Counted from the first letter of the stretch, positions 11,128 to 23,550 are shown. The stretch is 64,000 bases of DNA from Myotis daubentonii (GCF_963259705.1 NC_081840.1:2185956-2249955); one strand, 5' to 3'. The notes: generated by a model from the sequence alone, not told the origin. Made by a program: numbers and translations.

Positions 11128-13013
11128 CAGGATTATTATTTTAGCCCCAACCTGGAAACTACCCAACGTCTCTCAACCCTAACATGGGTGAATAAATCCA
11201 GTATAGTCACATAATCGCTACTGGAAGGGAAAGAACTGAAGCCAAGAATCTGCACAATCCGGTCACTCCGGCCCTTAGGAGCAGTGTCCCGTCTTGATGG
11301 TGATTGGGTGTGAGTCAGTGTGTGCCCACAAAAGCAAATTTTCCTGCTCCTTCCCTCCCGGGCCTTCCGGGCTCACAGCAGAGAACATGCCCCAGGCAGC
11401 CACCCATCCGAGCTGGCTGGGGACCTGCCAAGCACCACCCACATGCCGGAACTTTCCAGAAGCTCACCACGGTCCCCTGTGGGCTTTCTGACACCAGCCC
11501 GCCCAGACCTTGCCAGGCAGACATCATCCTCATCATCACTATTTACTGAGGAGACTGTAGGCAGGTGGTTAAAGAGCCTGGAAACGTGCCAAGGCCAAGG
11601 GCAGAGCGGGATCTGCCCTCGTCAGTCCTGCTGATGCACAAGCCTGTTACACCAGCAAGTCCCTCCGCCCAGCGCATGGGCGAGCCGGTGAGCCCCGCCT
11701 GCTCGGAGCCCCGCGCCTCAGGGCCCGCACTTGGGGTCTCAGGATCGGCTCCAGGGCCGGAACTTGTGGGGGGAAGCGTCGCATTGAAGCGGACCTGCTC
11801 ACTGGTCTTGGTGGAGAAACAGACAATTCTCACCTGCCGCTCGGACCCCAGCCTCCTCTTGACATGCTTAAACAGAGGCAGGGAGTGGCGCCCCGCATAC
11901 AACTATAAACATAGGTGCAGACAGGCTGTAAAGATAGGGAGCTGTAGAAAGGGAAGGAGGAAGTGGCCAAGGAGCTATTTAGAGGGAATTGACCCAGGGC
12001 GAGAGACAATAAAAGTCACCTTGGCGTCCAGCACCGCATCTGCGGAGGGAGGTGTACAGATGCAGACGTTTAATTAAGTGACTCCCGACAGCGCAAAGGT
12101 CTCAGGGTGTGTGCCCAGCGCTCCTCAGCCCCGGGGGAGCACAGTGGATTGGGGGGTGGGGGGAGGGGGCAGGGCACACTCTGGGAACAGGCAACTCGAG
12201 TCAGAGCTCCTAGCCTGGAAGGTGGCAGGCGGTGGGTCCTGGATCAGCCCTGGGATTGAACACCCACGCGGGATCCCTGTGGCTCTGCAGGCTCCTAGGC
12301 TGGCAGCCCAGGGTAGAGGGAAGAGCAGGCACTAGGGAGACAGGCCTCCTGGCCCTGCGCACGCCCCCCCCCCCCGCACCCCAACACACACACACAAGGG
12401 CCGAGGCCTGAGCATGGCTCTGCGTCCCTGGACCTTCTCTTTGGAGTCATTAACTGTCTGTCTGCCCGGCTGGAGTGTGAGGTCAGAAGGCTGGTGCGGG
12501 AGGGTGCTGAGTCCTGGGCTCTATCCCGAGTCTGCTCGGAGCCGGCTCACGGGAGGAGCGCAGCAAAGGTTTGGTGGCGGTAACGTGCGCGCCCGGCAGC
12601 CGGTCAGCGGGGGCTCAGCCCTCTGTGGACACACTTGCCAGCTTGCAGGCCTGCGGTGCTGCCTTTTGCACGTCTCCAGCCCCTCACAGCACAGACAGAT
12701 TCAGGGCTCACAGCTTAGCACCAATGACACCTCCTCCTGGAGGCCTCCCCCTACTCCGCCCCCCCGGCCCGTGCTTTCATGGCCCATGATGTGGCCTCTA
12801 CCATCCCCCGATTGTGGCAGGGCGAGCTCAAGGCCCCCCATGGACCTCCCTGGGGAGTGAGGAGCCACAGGACGGCAGCAGCGGAAAAGCAATGCCGTCT
12901 GAGCTAAGCATCTCCAGGACCCACCCGCTTGCTGGGCTGAGCCTAGACGGCAGCGGGGACCGAGGACAGAGGCAAGGAGACGAGTGAGGAAGCAACTGCA
13001 ATAACGTCGGCCG
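11128..13013. other. Unique DNA with a short C run, no gene recognised
   Basis: GC-rich unique sequence. A homopolymeric C tract lies at about 12364-12376, followed by a short CA run. The 170-residue open frame at 11565-12077 is not recognisable as a protein. Confidence 0.4.
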
Positions 13014-13026
13014 GAGAGGATGGTGG

Positions 13027-13226
13027 GCCCGCCGGCGTGGCCCAGTGGTTGAGCGTCAACCTCCGAACCAGGAGGCCACGGTTCAGTTTCTGGTCAGGGC
13101 ACATGTCTGGGTTGTGGGGAGCGTGCAGGAGGCAGCCGATCAATGATTCTCTCTCACGTTGATGTTGCTATCTCTTTCTCCCTCTCCCTTCCTCTCTGAA
13201 ATCAGTAAATGTATATTTTTTAATAA
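13027..13226 (+). mobile_element. VES SINE with target duplication
   Basis: Flanked by the perfect 13-bp duplication GAGAGGATGGTGG (13014-13026 and 13227-13239). Confidence 0.95.
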
Positions 13227-13270
13227 GAGAGGATGGTGGCAGTGAAGGTGGGAAGAATGGTTGGTTACGG

Positions 13271-13296
13271 CTTCTTCTTCTTCTTCTTCTTCTTCT
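13271..13296. repeat. (CTT)n microsatellite followed by a T run
   Basis: Nearly nine CTT units, then ten or more T. Confidence 0.9.
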
Positions 13297-14593
13297 TTTT
13301 TTTTTTAGGTAAAATGGACAGGATGTCCTAGGCAAAGGCAGGGTCCCCAAATACTAAGATCTGGAAGATGGGGAGCGGGTGGGGGAGTGAGTGAGATGGG
13401 GGGAGGAAGACCAAGGAGCTGGTCCCGGCTTGAGGACACGGGCTGAGCGCTTGCACCGCGCCCAGCTCTGGACCAGGAGCTGTGGGAGGGCACGGGTTTG
13501 GGTGAGACCCAGTTTGGACCTCACGCAGCTCAGAGCCCTGCAGGGAAGCTGGAGGTCCATCTCGCACAGAGCCTAGGACCTGGGCACGTGGAAGGACCCT
13601 GGCCTGGAGCCGGGCAAACCTGGCTGCACCCTCCCCCACCACGGGCCCTCCCACTGCCACCGCCACCACGCCTTTCCCTGCTGTAGGACTATCTGTGGGC
13701 CTCAGTTGCCTCCTCTGTGAACAGGGGACAGTTATGCACCCTGGCAGAGAAGAGGCTGAGGGCTTCAGAGAAAAGGTGTGCCCGGCACACCGGGGTGCTC
13801 AGCAGCCTGTACTTGTTTGCTGTCACGTGCCCCAGCCGTAGCCCCGGAGCCTGATTTCCCTGCACAGCATCAGTTAGGTTTCCAGGAAGGGCCCTTGCCC
13901 GCGGCCCGGCCTTCCACCATGACTGATGCTGCCTCGGGTGGGCTGGGGACGTCTGGTGGCAGGGTCAAGGCCACGCGCCCTCTGAAGTAATTGAAGATGA
14001 CAAGGGTATTTTGTGTCTCAGGGAGACTGTTGGAGATCAAAGGCAGCACCAAGGAGCTGCTGCGACAGGCAGGAATTCCCTGGCAAATGCCACCAATTAC
14101 CGAAAATTGGCTGCAGTTACGGCCATTACCATGAAGGGCGGCCTGGCTTCTTCCAAACGCTGCAGAGGGGCTGCTGACAGCGGTCCCCGCAGGACGCGGC
14201 GCGGAGCTCTGAGGGTCCCCCTGCCACAGTGTTTGGAATTTTAATCAGCGACCACAGAGCAGGAAATCCCAAGCATGGGACCCTTCAGAGCCACTGCAGT
14301 GGCAACCCGTCCGTGAAGCACCCCCCGCCCCGCCTCTCTCCCCACAGGCGGGTAGAAAGGAGGCTTCACCCACAGCCTCTCGCCCTTTTTCAGGGAAATA
14401 AATGTTTCCCTGAAGCTCTCACGAGCCAATGAGATGGAAGCAACATGTTCACTATCATCTCATTGGTCGAATGGGGTCATGTGGCTACTGATAGCTACAA
14501 AGGAGTCTGGGAACATGCGTACCTAGAATTTTGAGCTTCTGTCGGAAGAGGTGGGCGAAGAAGAAAGAAGCTGGCAATAGCTACCGTGAAGAC

Positions 14594-14855
14594 CAGCGAT
14601 TCACAACCGTTGTCTTCGCAGGGCACACATAAGCTACTTACTAAAATCCCGCAGCACACCAGACAATATTTTTTCAGCAGATGTGACTTATAAAAGGTAT
14701 ATTTTTGATTCATTCACACCAGACGGCTGTTGTCGTATTGGCTGTTGTCATTTTTTTATTTGACAATCTAAGGGAGAAGAGCTCAGTGCCCTGGCTCAGT
14801 AGTCAGGTGCTGCGTGTTTTAAAAAGTCTTGCGGCCCAGCGGTTGAGAATCGCCG
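14594..14855. mobile_element. Non-autonomous hAT transposon (bat nhAT-like)
   Basis: Inverted termini CAGCGATTCACAACCGTTG and, in reverse complement, CGGCGATTCTCAACCGCTGG. They are flanked by 8-bp duplications GTGAAGAC (14586-14593) and GTGGAGAC (14856-14863), one mismatch. 262 bp, no coding capacity. Family name not certain. Confidence 0.75.
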
Positions 14856-15034
14856 GTGGAGACAATCACCAGTGGCTGCAGAGTAGGATGGGACCTGTTC
14901 CTCAAAGCCGGCTCCTGCGGCCCGGATCCCTGAGGCCGAGGAGTCAGCAGCAGCAAGGAGTTCAGATCCACTGGCCTGCAAAGGGAGGGCCAGCAAACAC
15001 TAGGCGTCAGGTTCCTGGACACAATGCATTTCAT

Positions 15035-15165
15035 TCTCGCCCCCATCTGCGGATGGGCGGCGTTCACCCACTCTTCAGATTAGGAAGCTGAGCCTCCCCG
15101 TTTTAGGCGATTGTCCTGAGCCACACAGGGAGTGGATTAATGAAGATGAACTGTCGAACTTGGAG
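15035..15165 (-). mobile_element. MIR SINE
   Basis: 'cttcagattaggaagctgag' followed by 'cacacagggagtgga', typical of reverse MIR. Confidence 0.5.
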
Positions 15166-15237
15166 ACCATGGCCACAGCCCTCATCCAGTCCGGTGCACG
15201 CTGAGGACGAGACAGTTTACGTCACTTGGCTTTAGGG

Positions 15238-15548
15238 CAGTGGTTCTCAACCTGTGGGTCGCGACCCCTTTGGGGGTCGAATGACCCTTTCACAGGGGTC
15301 GCCTAAGACCATCGGAAAACACATATATAATTACATATTGTTTTTGTGATGAATCACTATGCTTTAATTATGTTCAATTTGTAACAATGAAAATACATCA
15401 TGCATATCAGGTATTCACATGACGATTCATAACAGTAGCAAAATTACAGTTATGAAGTAGCAATGAAAATAGTTTTATGGTTGGGGGTCACCACAACATG
15501 AGGAACTGCATTAAAGGGTCATGGCATTAGGAAGGTTGAGAACCACTG
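15238..15548 (-). mobile_element. SPIN-like hAT element
   Basis: Termini CAGTGGTTCTCAACC and GGTTGAGAACCACTG, flanked by the perfect 8-bp duplication CTTTAGGG (15230-15237, 15549-15556). The interior 'gggtcgcgacccctttgggg' matches the SPIN non-autonomous family, which spread horizontally among several tetrapods. Orientation is opposite to the copies at 28805, 55091 and 59864. Confidence 0.85.
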
Positions 15549-15794
15549 CTTTAGGGGTCCTGGGGGGCAGGGGCAGGACTCCCAGCCGGGCTGGCATCCT
15601 TTTCACTCCATGTTGCTTCAGTTCTTTGCAGGAAGGGTCCGTATTGCACCATTAATAAGTAAAATGTGGAAACCTGTTTCAGGAAGGTCTCCACTTTGGC
15701 TTTTCGAAATATGTGATGAACTGAGGACTTGAATAGCACAACAGTTTGCTGCCAGGATCAACAAAAAGATATCCCTTAAATACAACAAAAGAGG

Positions 15795-16005
15795 GCCTGG
15801 CTGGTGTGGCTCAGTGGTTGAGCATCGACCTATGAACCAGGAGGTCACGGTTCGATCAGCACATGCCCGAGTTGCGGGCTTGATCTCCAGTAGGGTGAGT
15901 GCAGGAGGCAGCCGGTCAATGATTCTCTCAACATTAATGTTTCTATCTCTCTCTTCCTCTCCCTTCCTCTCTGAAATCAATAAATGTATGTAATTAAAAA
16001 AGTAA
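15795..16005 (+). mobile_element. VES SINE with target duplication
   Basis: Flanked by AACAAAAGAGG (15784-15794 and 16006-16016). It has a small deletion in the B-box region. Confidence 0.95.
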
Positions 16006-17007
16006 AACAAAAGAGGGTGTGTGGCCCCACTATGTGCGTGGCTAGGGAGGCTTTCAGGCTTCCACAGTCAGCCTCTATCAGATGCCTCCTCTACCGCACG
16101 TCTCCTCTGCCGCATGTCCTCAGAGCTCTGCATACAGGCAGCTCGGTGACAACGAGGCCACATGAGTTGCTCTCACCAGCCTTTGCTGATGCTGCTCTCC
16201 ACCACCCAACTGCGAAGGCCCTCCAGGTGGCAGGACCACCCCAAGGACAGCCTGTGGCGAGGGGGGAGGAGCACTGGCCAGGCAGCCTGGTGATGTGGGT
16301 CCTCATCTCGACTCTGCCACTCATAATTGGGGTGACCTTGAGGAGTCACTTCCTGTGTCAGAGTTCGGGGTTGCAAGCCACAGACAGAACCCAATCTCAT
16401 GTATGCAGGAAAGGGCAGGCCCAGCGGGTCTCAGAACTAGAAGAAAAGTGAAGGACCAGACAGATGGGATAGGGCTGCTGGGGGTGTGATGGGGCTGGGG
16501 TGGTCCACTCACAGGGAACCAACAAAAGGGTCGGTCTCCTTAGCACGTCACTCCTGCCCCTCCCACTTCCCTGCGGCCAGTCAGCTTGGGTCATTTTTAT
16601 TGCTGCTGACCCTTTGCTTAAGGTAGAACCTCTGAGGGGCTGAGCTGGGTCCCAGACCCACTCCTCGGCCAGAGGATGTGGGCACCTTGATGGACAGCCC
16701 CACCAGCCACCCCAGCATGGGAAGAAGGCAGTTCCCCAGGGAAGCCAGGGCAGCACTACCAGGAGGAGTAGAGTCGATGTTGGGCAGGAAGCATGCGCAA
16801 TGTCTACTGCCCCTCCCCCTCCGGAGGCTCAGTTTCCTCTTCTGTGGAATGCGGACAATGATGTCCACCCCGGCAGGTGGTGCAGTCGGTGCTCCTGGGC
16901 GGGCCCGGCACAGGGCACTGCGGCTGCGTGTCCTGCCCACGGGGTGGCACAAGATACGGGGACCACCCCTCCGTCGATGACAGGGTTGGAGCTCAGAAGG
17001 TGCTTCC
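16006..17007. other. Mostly unique DNA with MIR-like traces
   Basis: Weak MIR similarity occurs at about 16285-16370 and 16800-16870 ('ctcagtttcctcttctgtgg'). No gene was recognised. Confidence 0.4.
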
Positions 17008-17015
17008 TCCCGGGA

Positions 17016-17244
17016 CAGCGGTTCCCAACCTGGGCTGCACGTTAGAATCCCCTGGGAATCTTTCTAAAACCCTGATTTCTGGGCCTCCTCCTCCGGAAAT
17101 TCTGTTTCTGTGTGATGGGGTGGGGCCACAACATGAGCAACAAAAAACAGAATTTCTGGAAGACGAGGCCCAGAAATCAGGATTTCTAAAAGGTTCCCAG
17201 GGGATTCTAACGTGCAGCCCAGGTTGCGAACCGCTGTCCCGCTG
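17016..17244. mobile_element. Long-palindrome hAT miniature element
   Basis: Two arms of about 95 bp are near-perfect inverted repeats, starting CAGCGGTTCCCAACCTGGGC and matching in reverse complement to 17236. They are followed by a duplicated 8-mer (TCCCGCTG). The 8-bp target duplication TCCCGGGA is perfect (17008-17015, 17245-17252). The layout resembles MER5-type hAT miniatures, but the arms look too similar for a very old copy. Confidence 0.75.
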
Positions 17245-17252
17245 TCCCGGGA

Positions 17253-18569
17253 GGAAGGGGCGGGTCCTGCCGGCGATCGTTCCCATGAGCGCTCACAGCG
17301 GCCGCTTCCCAGGTGGGAGCCGGGCCTCAGAGAAGCTAAACTGCTCTGTCGTCGTGGGCGTCGCTGGACCCAGCGCAGGTCTATGCGGCGCCCGGTCACC
17401 GTGGCCAGCACAGCGCGGGCCGTGCTGCGCGGCCAAGGGGAGCACCCTCCCTCCTGGGCACCCGCACCCGGGAGGGCCGGCGTGGAATTCCTCGGTGGGT
17501 CTCCGTGCCCGGGCCCACAGATGGTTCTCCTTTTCCTCCCAAAGCGCGTTGCTTGGATTCACGTGGAGTCATTTGGGGGGTGAACGAGTTACCAGATGCC
17601 GGGACGCGGCCTCCCCTCCTCTTCCTGAAAGGTAAGAGGCTTTAATTTGTGCTTCTCTTGCCTAATAATGGTTCTGGGGGCGGGAGGACACGTGAAATCA
17701 AAGGGAAATTGTAGGCAGCGTGCAGACAACACCCGGTTTCCAGATGCTCGGCGGGCGGCCCCGAGGGGCCTCCTCACAGTAGGGGCTGCGCAGCCTCCGG
17801 CAGGAGAATTAGCGGGAGCCAGGCCGCTCACCAGGACCGGCCCGTCACTGCTGGTTAAAAGGAACATCAATTTTAAAGGGAAGGTGTCACCGAAGTTGGG
17901 CCACACGGCCCGCTGGCAAAGGTCACCCTTTCTCGGCGTGTCTGCCTCCCTTCCTTCCCGACTTGGGCCCAGTGCCTGGGAGGGAGGCGCTTCCCTGGAG
18001 AGTGGCCGCCTCGGTCCCCTCCCGGGACGAGTGTCCTGCTGGCAAAGACGTCCAGGCTGTGGGCTGGGAGGGGTTACGGACGCGTCTGTTCCGAGGCCTC
18101 ACCTGGGCACGCCGGGAAATGGGGTAACCCCTCCCCCAACCACACCTCCCCCTCTTGGAGGTTCCTTCCCGGGCTACTTGGTGACTGTGCATCTTCCACA
18201 GCCACACAAACCGGGGTGCATGCAAACGGCACCCTGCAAAGGCAAAGAGAAGCCGAGCCTTTGAGCTGGCCCCGGCCCCTTTACCAAGGACTCCCCGAGG
18301 CTGGAGAAGACGTGGAAGGCTTTCTACAGCGAGGGAGGGAGGGAGCCACTGGCCACAGCGCCAGTCAGTCCTGTCCAAGTCGCCAGGACGCTCGGAGCAG
18401 GTCCATCCAGGCTCGGGTTGTATTGTTGTGTTTTGTAAGCGCAGAGACCAAGCACTGACGAGGGGATTCATCTGGAGTCCGAGCTGAACACCGGCGCCGG
18501 TCACGGTGCTGAGAGCCGGGGGCGGGCCAGATTGGGAAATGAGGGGAATGCAGGAGCAAGGGATCGTTA
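17253..18569. other. GC-rich unique DNA with moderate CpG content
   Basis: CpG density is raised around 17250-17480, including a GCGGCCGC. No exon signature was found. Confidence 0.4.
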
Positions 18570-18790
18570 GTTCAGTCATTCATTAGCCATTCATTCATTT
18601 CCCAAAGCAACTTTAATTGAGGGCCTACTAAGTGCCGGCCTGCACTGTAAGCACTGGCATCCAGCCATGAGCCAGACAGACACGATCCCTGACCCCAAGG
18701 AGCTGTACCTTAGGGGGCGCAGCACCAGGGGCAGGGAGGACGGAGGAAACGCAGAGAAGCAAATCAACAATGCCGTAAAGATGCACAGAC
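18570..18790 (+). mobile_element. L2-like LINE fragment
   Basis: 'ttgagggcctactaagtgcc' and 'cctgaccccaaggagctgta' correspond to the usual L2 3' region motif. Confidence 0.55.
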
Positions 18791-18799
18791 TGAAGAAGC

Positions 18800-19928
18800 A
18801 AAAAATAAAAATAATATAATAATAATGCCCGCTTGTGAGAAGAAAGACCAAGGGTAGTGAGGCAGTAATGGGTTTCCTATTGCAGGTTAATGCACATGGA
18901 TGGTCCATGTGCAGAGCTGCATGTGTGTGGAGTCCAGTTCCACTGGGCAGCTGAGCAAGGGCAGGACCCTGAGGAGGGCCGGGGTCGGGAGGCAGCGGGT
19001 GACAGGGGTCCAGGTGGAGCTGTGACCTGAATGAGCCTCTGAAGGCGTGAGCCCTGGGGTCACAGGATCCTTGAACTTGGGCCACGCAGACAGGAAGGAC
19101 CTGCAAGGTCTCCGTGGCTGGACATGTTTCTTGCACAGACAGTGTCTGCAACTTCTGCTCTGCTCGCCACCCAGCCCTCTGCGGCCGCTTCAGCACGCCA
19201 GTGCGCTCGCCCCCCCATCCACCTCCAGCGGGCTCCCCTGCAGCGCAGTTCGCAGGCAGACGTGGGGCAGGTTCTTAAGGGGTGGATCTCATGCTGTGTC
19301 CCCTCCCTCCTGGGCTCGGGAACCCGCCCACCGTCTCAATAACTGGTCTGTCCCCTAAGCCTGTCAGGAGCCCAGGAAGCTGGGTGTGGAGGTGGGAAGG
19401 AAGGGCTGGGAGGAGGCAGGAAGGACAGGGTGTGACACAAAGGTCACTGCCTTCCCCTCGTGAGAATCAGGCTCATCTGTGCTCTGAGCAAGCGGGAGCC
19501 CAGCTGCTTTTCATTCCGTGGGAGACGCGGCCCCTCACTGCCCACTGGAGCGTCACCCAGGCCGCTGCAGGTCTGCCCCGGGCCAGTCCCTCCAGGGCAG
19601 CCCCTGGCTCCAGGGCAGGCAGGCTCCTCAGTCCCATCCGCTGGGGTGGGACGGACCCCAGGCCCCCAGCTTCAGGGCCTCTTCCGCTCCCCTCCCTACA
19701 GAGCAGCCAGGTCCACTGGACAGAGGAGGGAGCCCTCCCTTCCGGGGCGCATGGTTTTGCTGTGGCATCATAGTTTGGGGACTCTGAGCCGGCCTGACCC
19801 CGGCGCCACATCTGGCTGGTGGGTGATCTTGCTGGTGGGTGAGCATAGACACAAAGCTTCCCTCAGCCCCGCGCTCTCATCCATCCCATAGAAATATGGA
19901 TACTTCTAACCCAAATCTCTCACGGGGC
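18800..19928. other. Unique DNA, no feature recognised
   Basis: No repeat or exon could be supported. Confidence 0.35.
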
Positions 19929-20586
19929 TGCTGGGGTGTTCGAGATTGGGAGGGGGCGTGTTCATGCGTAAAAAACCATTGAAACCTGTAAAGAATATTT
20001 GTGAGTTTATTTGAGCCAAACTGTCGACACATGCCGGGAAGCAGAACCTCAACGAATTGAGCTAATGCTCTGGGTGACATCTATATTTATACACTGCAAT
20101 CAAAGGAAAGGGATGTAGGTGGGTTACATGAAATCCATTGGTGATAGGCTAGAGAGGCGGGAGAAAGCAAAGTGTGTGTGGGGGGGAAACCCCTGGGATT
20201 GGATAAAAGGTAAAGTGATAGACACATACTTAGGTGGGTGCAGGAGCAATTAACATAACAATGAAGGAATTTGTGGCATCTGTCCTGGCGCCCAGGCACA
20301 GTTGGTTGTGCCCCAAGGGGTTGGGGAAAAAGGGAAGTTACAAGTTACCCAGACATTTCAAGGGTGTGTTATCATAGATGCAAAAAAGACAGGTAGGCTC
20401 AGTGAAGGTAAAGGTTTGACCTTGTCAGGGAAGATACCGGCCTAGGACGTGACTACCCACCATCACTGCTTTTAAAGTTTAATTTCAGACCATACTTGTG
20501 GTGACTTTAGGTCTCTGAGTTTGCAAGTCTGCCATGCAGGCCTCCCCTGAGCTTGTCAGGTTAGCCTGTGGCCCCTTCTGTCCGCA
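19929..20586 (-). mobile_element. Solo ERV LTR, copy A
   Basis: A 658-bp element aligned along its whole length, by eye more than 80% identical, with 48007-48663 in the same orientation. It starts TG and ends CA. The polyadenylation-like AATAAA (in CAAATAAACTC) on the minus strand indicates minus orientation. No internal retroviral genes are adjacent. The target duplication could not be resolved for this copy. Confidence 0.65.
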
Positions 20587-21189
20587 GGCGGGCAGTGATG
20601 CCGGGACCCACATGGATATCAGGAGGAAGGGATGGAGGCAAAGGCCAAATGGGAACCTTGAGCCGCCACCCCCTGAAGGCACCCAAGAGCTGAGCAGGCA
20701 GAGGAGAGCGGGTGGGAGGGCAGCCAGGCGGGAGGAACAGGTGAGCCAAGCCTCGGAGGCCACAGTGAGAACAGCGAGTGTGGGGGAAGGAGGGCACCGC
20801 CTCCCAGAGATGGCCCCGTCTGCCCTCTGCCAACGAAATGCCTCCTTCTCCCCATTTTCTCCCTTCCCTCCCTTTCTTTTTTTCTTTCTCTTCTACTTCC
20901 TTCTCCAGATCCGTATTAGTAATACTACTCCCAGCCCGTGCTGGCCACGGTGTGTCCACACCAGCCGCGGCCGGTGCGGCGTTACAGGGAAGTGGGAGGG
21001 GGAGAGGAGAGACAGCTCACTGTACAAACAGCCCGTTGCTGCGGGGCGAGTGCCAGGAGGGAAGGTTCAGGGGTGGGAGCCAGTGTAACAGGGAAGCTCT
21101 TCTCTGGGGGGTGGGGCAGGGCAGGGAGGTAGATTGTTCAGAAGGCGCGGCCATAAGGATTCCTCCCACCCAGAGGCAGCCTTCATGTC

Positions 21190-21600
21190 TCACCGCTGGA
21201 ATCTGACCTTGGCCGTGTGACTCGCTTTGGCCAATGGACTTGAGCAAAGGGGACCCCAGCAGGGGCTTAAGGAGCACATGAGCATTAAGGCTGCCCTCTG
21301 TGTGGCCCCTGGAATCCTGAGACCATGACGTGATGAGCTCACGTTAGTCTCCTGCAGGGGTCACATGGAATAGGACCCAGGTGTCCCACCAACAGTGCGC
21401 CCAGTGGCACTCACCAGAGGCCCTCCTCAAGTCTCCCGCCAGCCACGGTGCCAGCTAACTGCAGATACATGACTGTGCCCAGGCAAGACCAGCCCAAGAC
21501 CCACCCAGATCAGCAGCCATAGAGTCACGGCTAACGGGCGGCTGGTGCTCTAAGTCACCACATTGGGCGGTTTGTTACACAGCCAAGACTGACTGATACA
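21190..21600 (+). mobile_element. MLT1-type MaLR LTR
   Basis: 'gctttggccaatgga' near the start, and 'taagtcaccacattgggcgg' followed by 'tttgttacacagccaagact' near the end, are hallmarks of MLT1 LTRs. Heavily diverged. Confidence 0.65.
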
Positions 21601-22147
21601 ACAAAGGGTTCTCTACGGAAGGAAGTCTGCGCTAGATCCGAACAGCTGGCAGGAAGTAAGCAGGGAAGGACTGAGAAGCATGGAGAGTTTCAGGTGGCGC
21701 CAAGGATGTGAGCGAAAGCCGTGTGACAGGAGGCAGAGTGGTGCTTTTCCGTTTGGAACACTTTATTTGAGGCTCAACTTGGTGAAGGATAACGTCGCGA
21801 ATCAACACTTGTGTAACCAGACCCACAGAAGAAAGAGATCACGACCAGCACCAGGGAGGGCCCCTCAGGTCTCTCACACCCGCCCCTCCCTCCAGGCTGA
21901 CCACGGCCCTGAACCCCTCCCCACAGAGAAGTGCCTTTGACCTTCTTAGTCTGGGACTCCGTGCATTTCAGCTTTTGACCAGCAGAATCCTGTGGCTGGC
22001 TCTCTCCTGGGTCTGGTTTCTTTTCTCCACATTGTGGCTGTGAGATGCATCTGTGTTGCTCTTTCATTCTCGTTGATAAATCCCATCGTTTACCGGCTCT
22101 TCACCTGATGGATGTGGGTTGTTTTGGCCATTAAGGATAATACTGCT

Positions 22148-22368
22148 GCCCAGCCGGCATGGCTCCATGGTTGAGCGTCGACTTACAAACAGAAGGTCTT
22201 GGTTCAATTCCTGGTCAGGGCACAGGCCCGGGTTGCGCCCTTGATCCCCAGTGTGGGGCGTGCAGGAGGGAGCCGATCAATGATTCTCTCTCATCATTGA
22301 TGTTTCTAGCTCTCTCTTCCTCTCCCTTCCTCTCTGAAATCAATAAAAAAAAAAAATTTTTTTAAAAA
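22148..22368 (+). mobile_element. VES SINE
   Basis: Full-length with a long A/T tail. Imperfect flanking similarity (AAGGATAATACTGCT versus AAAGAATAACGCTACT) suggests a decayed target duplication. Confidence 0.9.
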
Positions 22369-22415
22369 GAATAACGCTACTATGAATACTCGAACACATT
22401 ACTTGAGGAATTATA

Positions 22416-22545
22416 CAGGGTGTCCCCCCCCAAATTGTATACACATTTTAATAGCTGATAGCTCAATTTTGAAAATGAAATATATTCTAAGAAACTGCCT
22501 TTATGATTATTCAAAGTGGGTGTGTACATTTTTGGGGGGACATCC
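22416..22545. mobile_element. Mariner-like miniature element
   Basis: 130 bp between TA dinucleotides (22414-22415, 22546-22547). Inverted termini are CAGGGTGTCCCCCCCC and, in reverse complement, GGATGTCCCCCCAAAAATGT, both leading to TGTATACACA-like sequence. No coding capacity. Tc1/mariner-type superfamily is inferred from the TA target and termini. Confidence 0.6.
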
Positions 22546-22547
22546 TA

Positions 22548-23085
22548 AAAATGTCACAGAGTAGCAGTGAAATGGCTGGGCTGTGGGGTTTGCATCTGAA
22601 GAACTGAAGGGCACAGGGTCTTGAATGGGGGCGAGTGATGAGGGGAAGTGAGCTCTGTAGGGGCGTGGCGAGGAGGCTGGCCCTTGGAGAGGGCTGTGGG
22701 AAGCCAGGGAGTGGCGGGCTCCCTCCCCCTGTGGGCTGCAGGGGGCACAGGCTGGACTGGGAGGCTGGGCACTGTCAGGGGCAGCCAGGAGGCGGGCGGG
22801 TGGAGCTGGCGGTGGCCTGGACCCCAGGCCAGCGGAGAGGGAGACAGGGATGTCCTCTGGTCATCCTGCACTGCAAACACAACTTTGTGCCTTCAAACAG
22901 CAGCGCATTTTCTGCCATGGTTTTGGGATGGATTGGGCTCTGCCAGGCGGTTCTCACTTGGGGTCTCCTACAGCTACAGTCAGAGGGTCGCTGGGGCCAG
23001 AGTCATTCAAGTTCAACTGGATGGAAGATGAGCTCTTGTTCAAGGCGGCTTGCCTGGTGCCTGGGCTGGGCTGGCTGGAGAGGCT

Positions 23086-23088
<3 letters not shown>
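22548..23088. other. Unique GC-rich DNA
   Basis: Nothing recognised. Open frames here overlap on both strands. Confidence 0.35.
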
Positions 23089-23127
<39 letters not shown>

Positions 23128-23130
23128 CCC

Positions 23131-23173
<43 letters not shown>
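23089..23173. repeat. (CT)n microsatellite, interrupted
   Basis: About 85 bp of CT dinucleotides with a short CCCTCCCC and CTTT interruption. Confidence 0.95.
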
Positions 23174-23175
<2 letters not shown>

Positions 23176-23550
23176 CTCTTCCACCTCCCCCCCTGACCAG
23201 TTTGGGTTCCTTCACAGCCTGGCCGCTCAGATGACGCAGCCCCTGGCTCTCCCCAGAGCAGGCATTGGAAGAGGCAGCAAGACTTCTCGTGACCCAACCT
23301 CAGAGCTCTCAGAACATTGCTTCCACCCCATTCTCTGGGTCAAGCAAGTCATGCAGTCCCGCCTCGGGTCATGGGAAGGGGGTTAGACGCGACTCTTCAC
23401 GTGAGGAGCAGCGCCCACGCACGGGAGGGAGGGTTGGTGATGGCCATCGCTGGGCACTGGCTCCCCAGGATGGATTTGGAGCCCAGATAAAAGCGACAGG
23501 ACCTGCTGCTGGCCTGGAACCTACGTGTTTAGAATCCATTTGAACAGCAC

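Noticed and set aside
22954..23297. Arg/Glu-rich frames near 23.1 kb and likewise near 32.2 kb
   Set aside because: Translations of (CT)n microsatellites.
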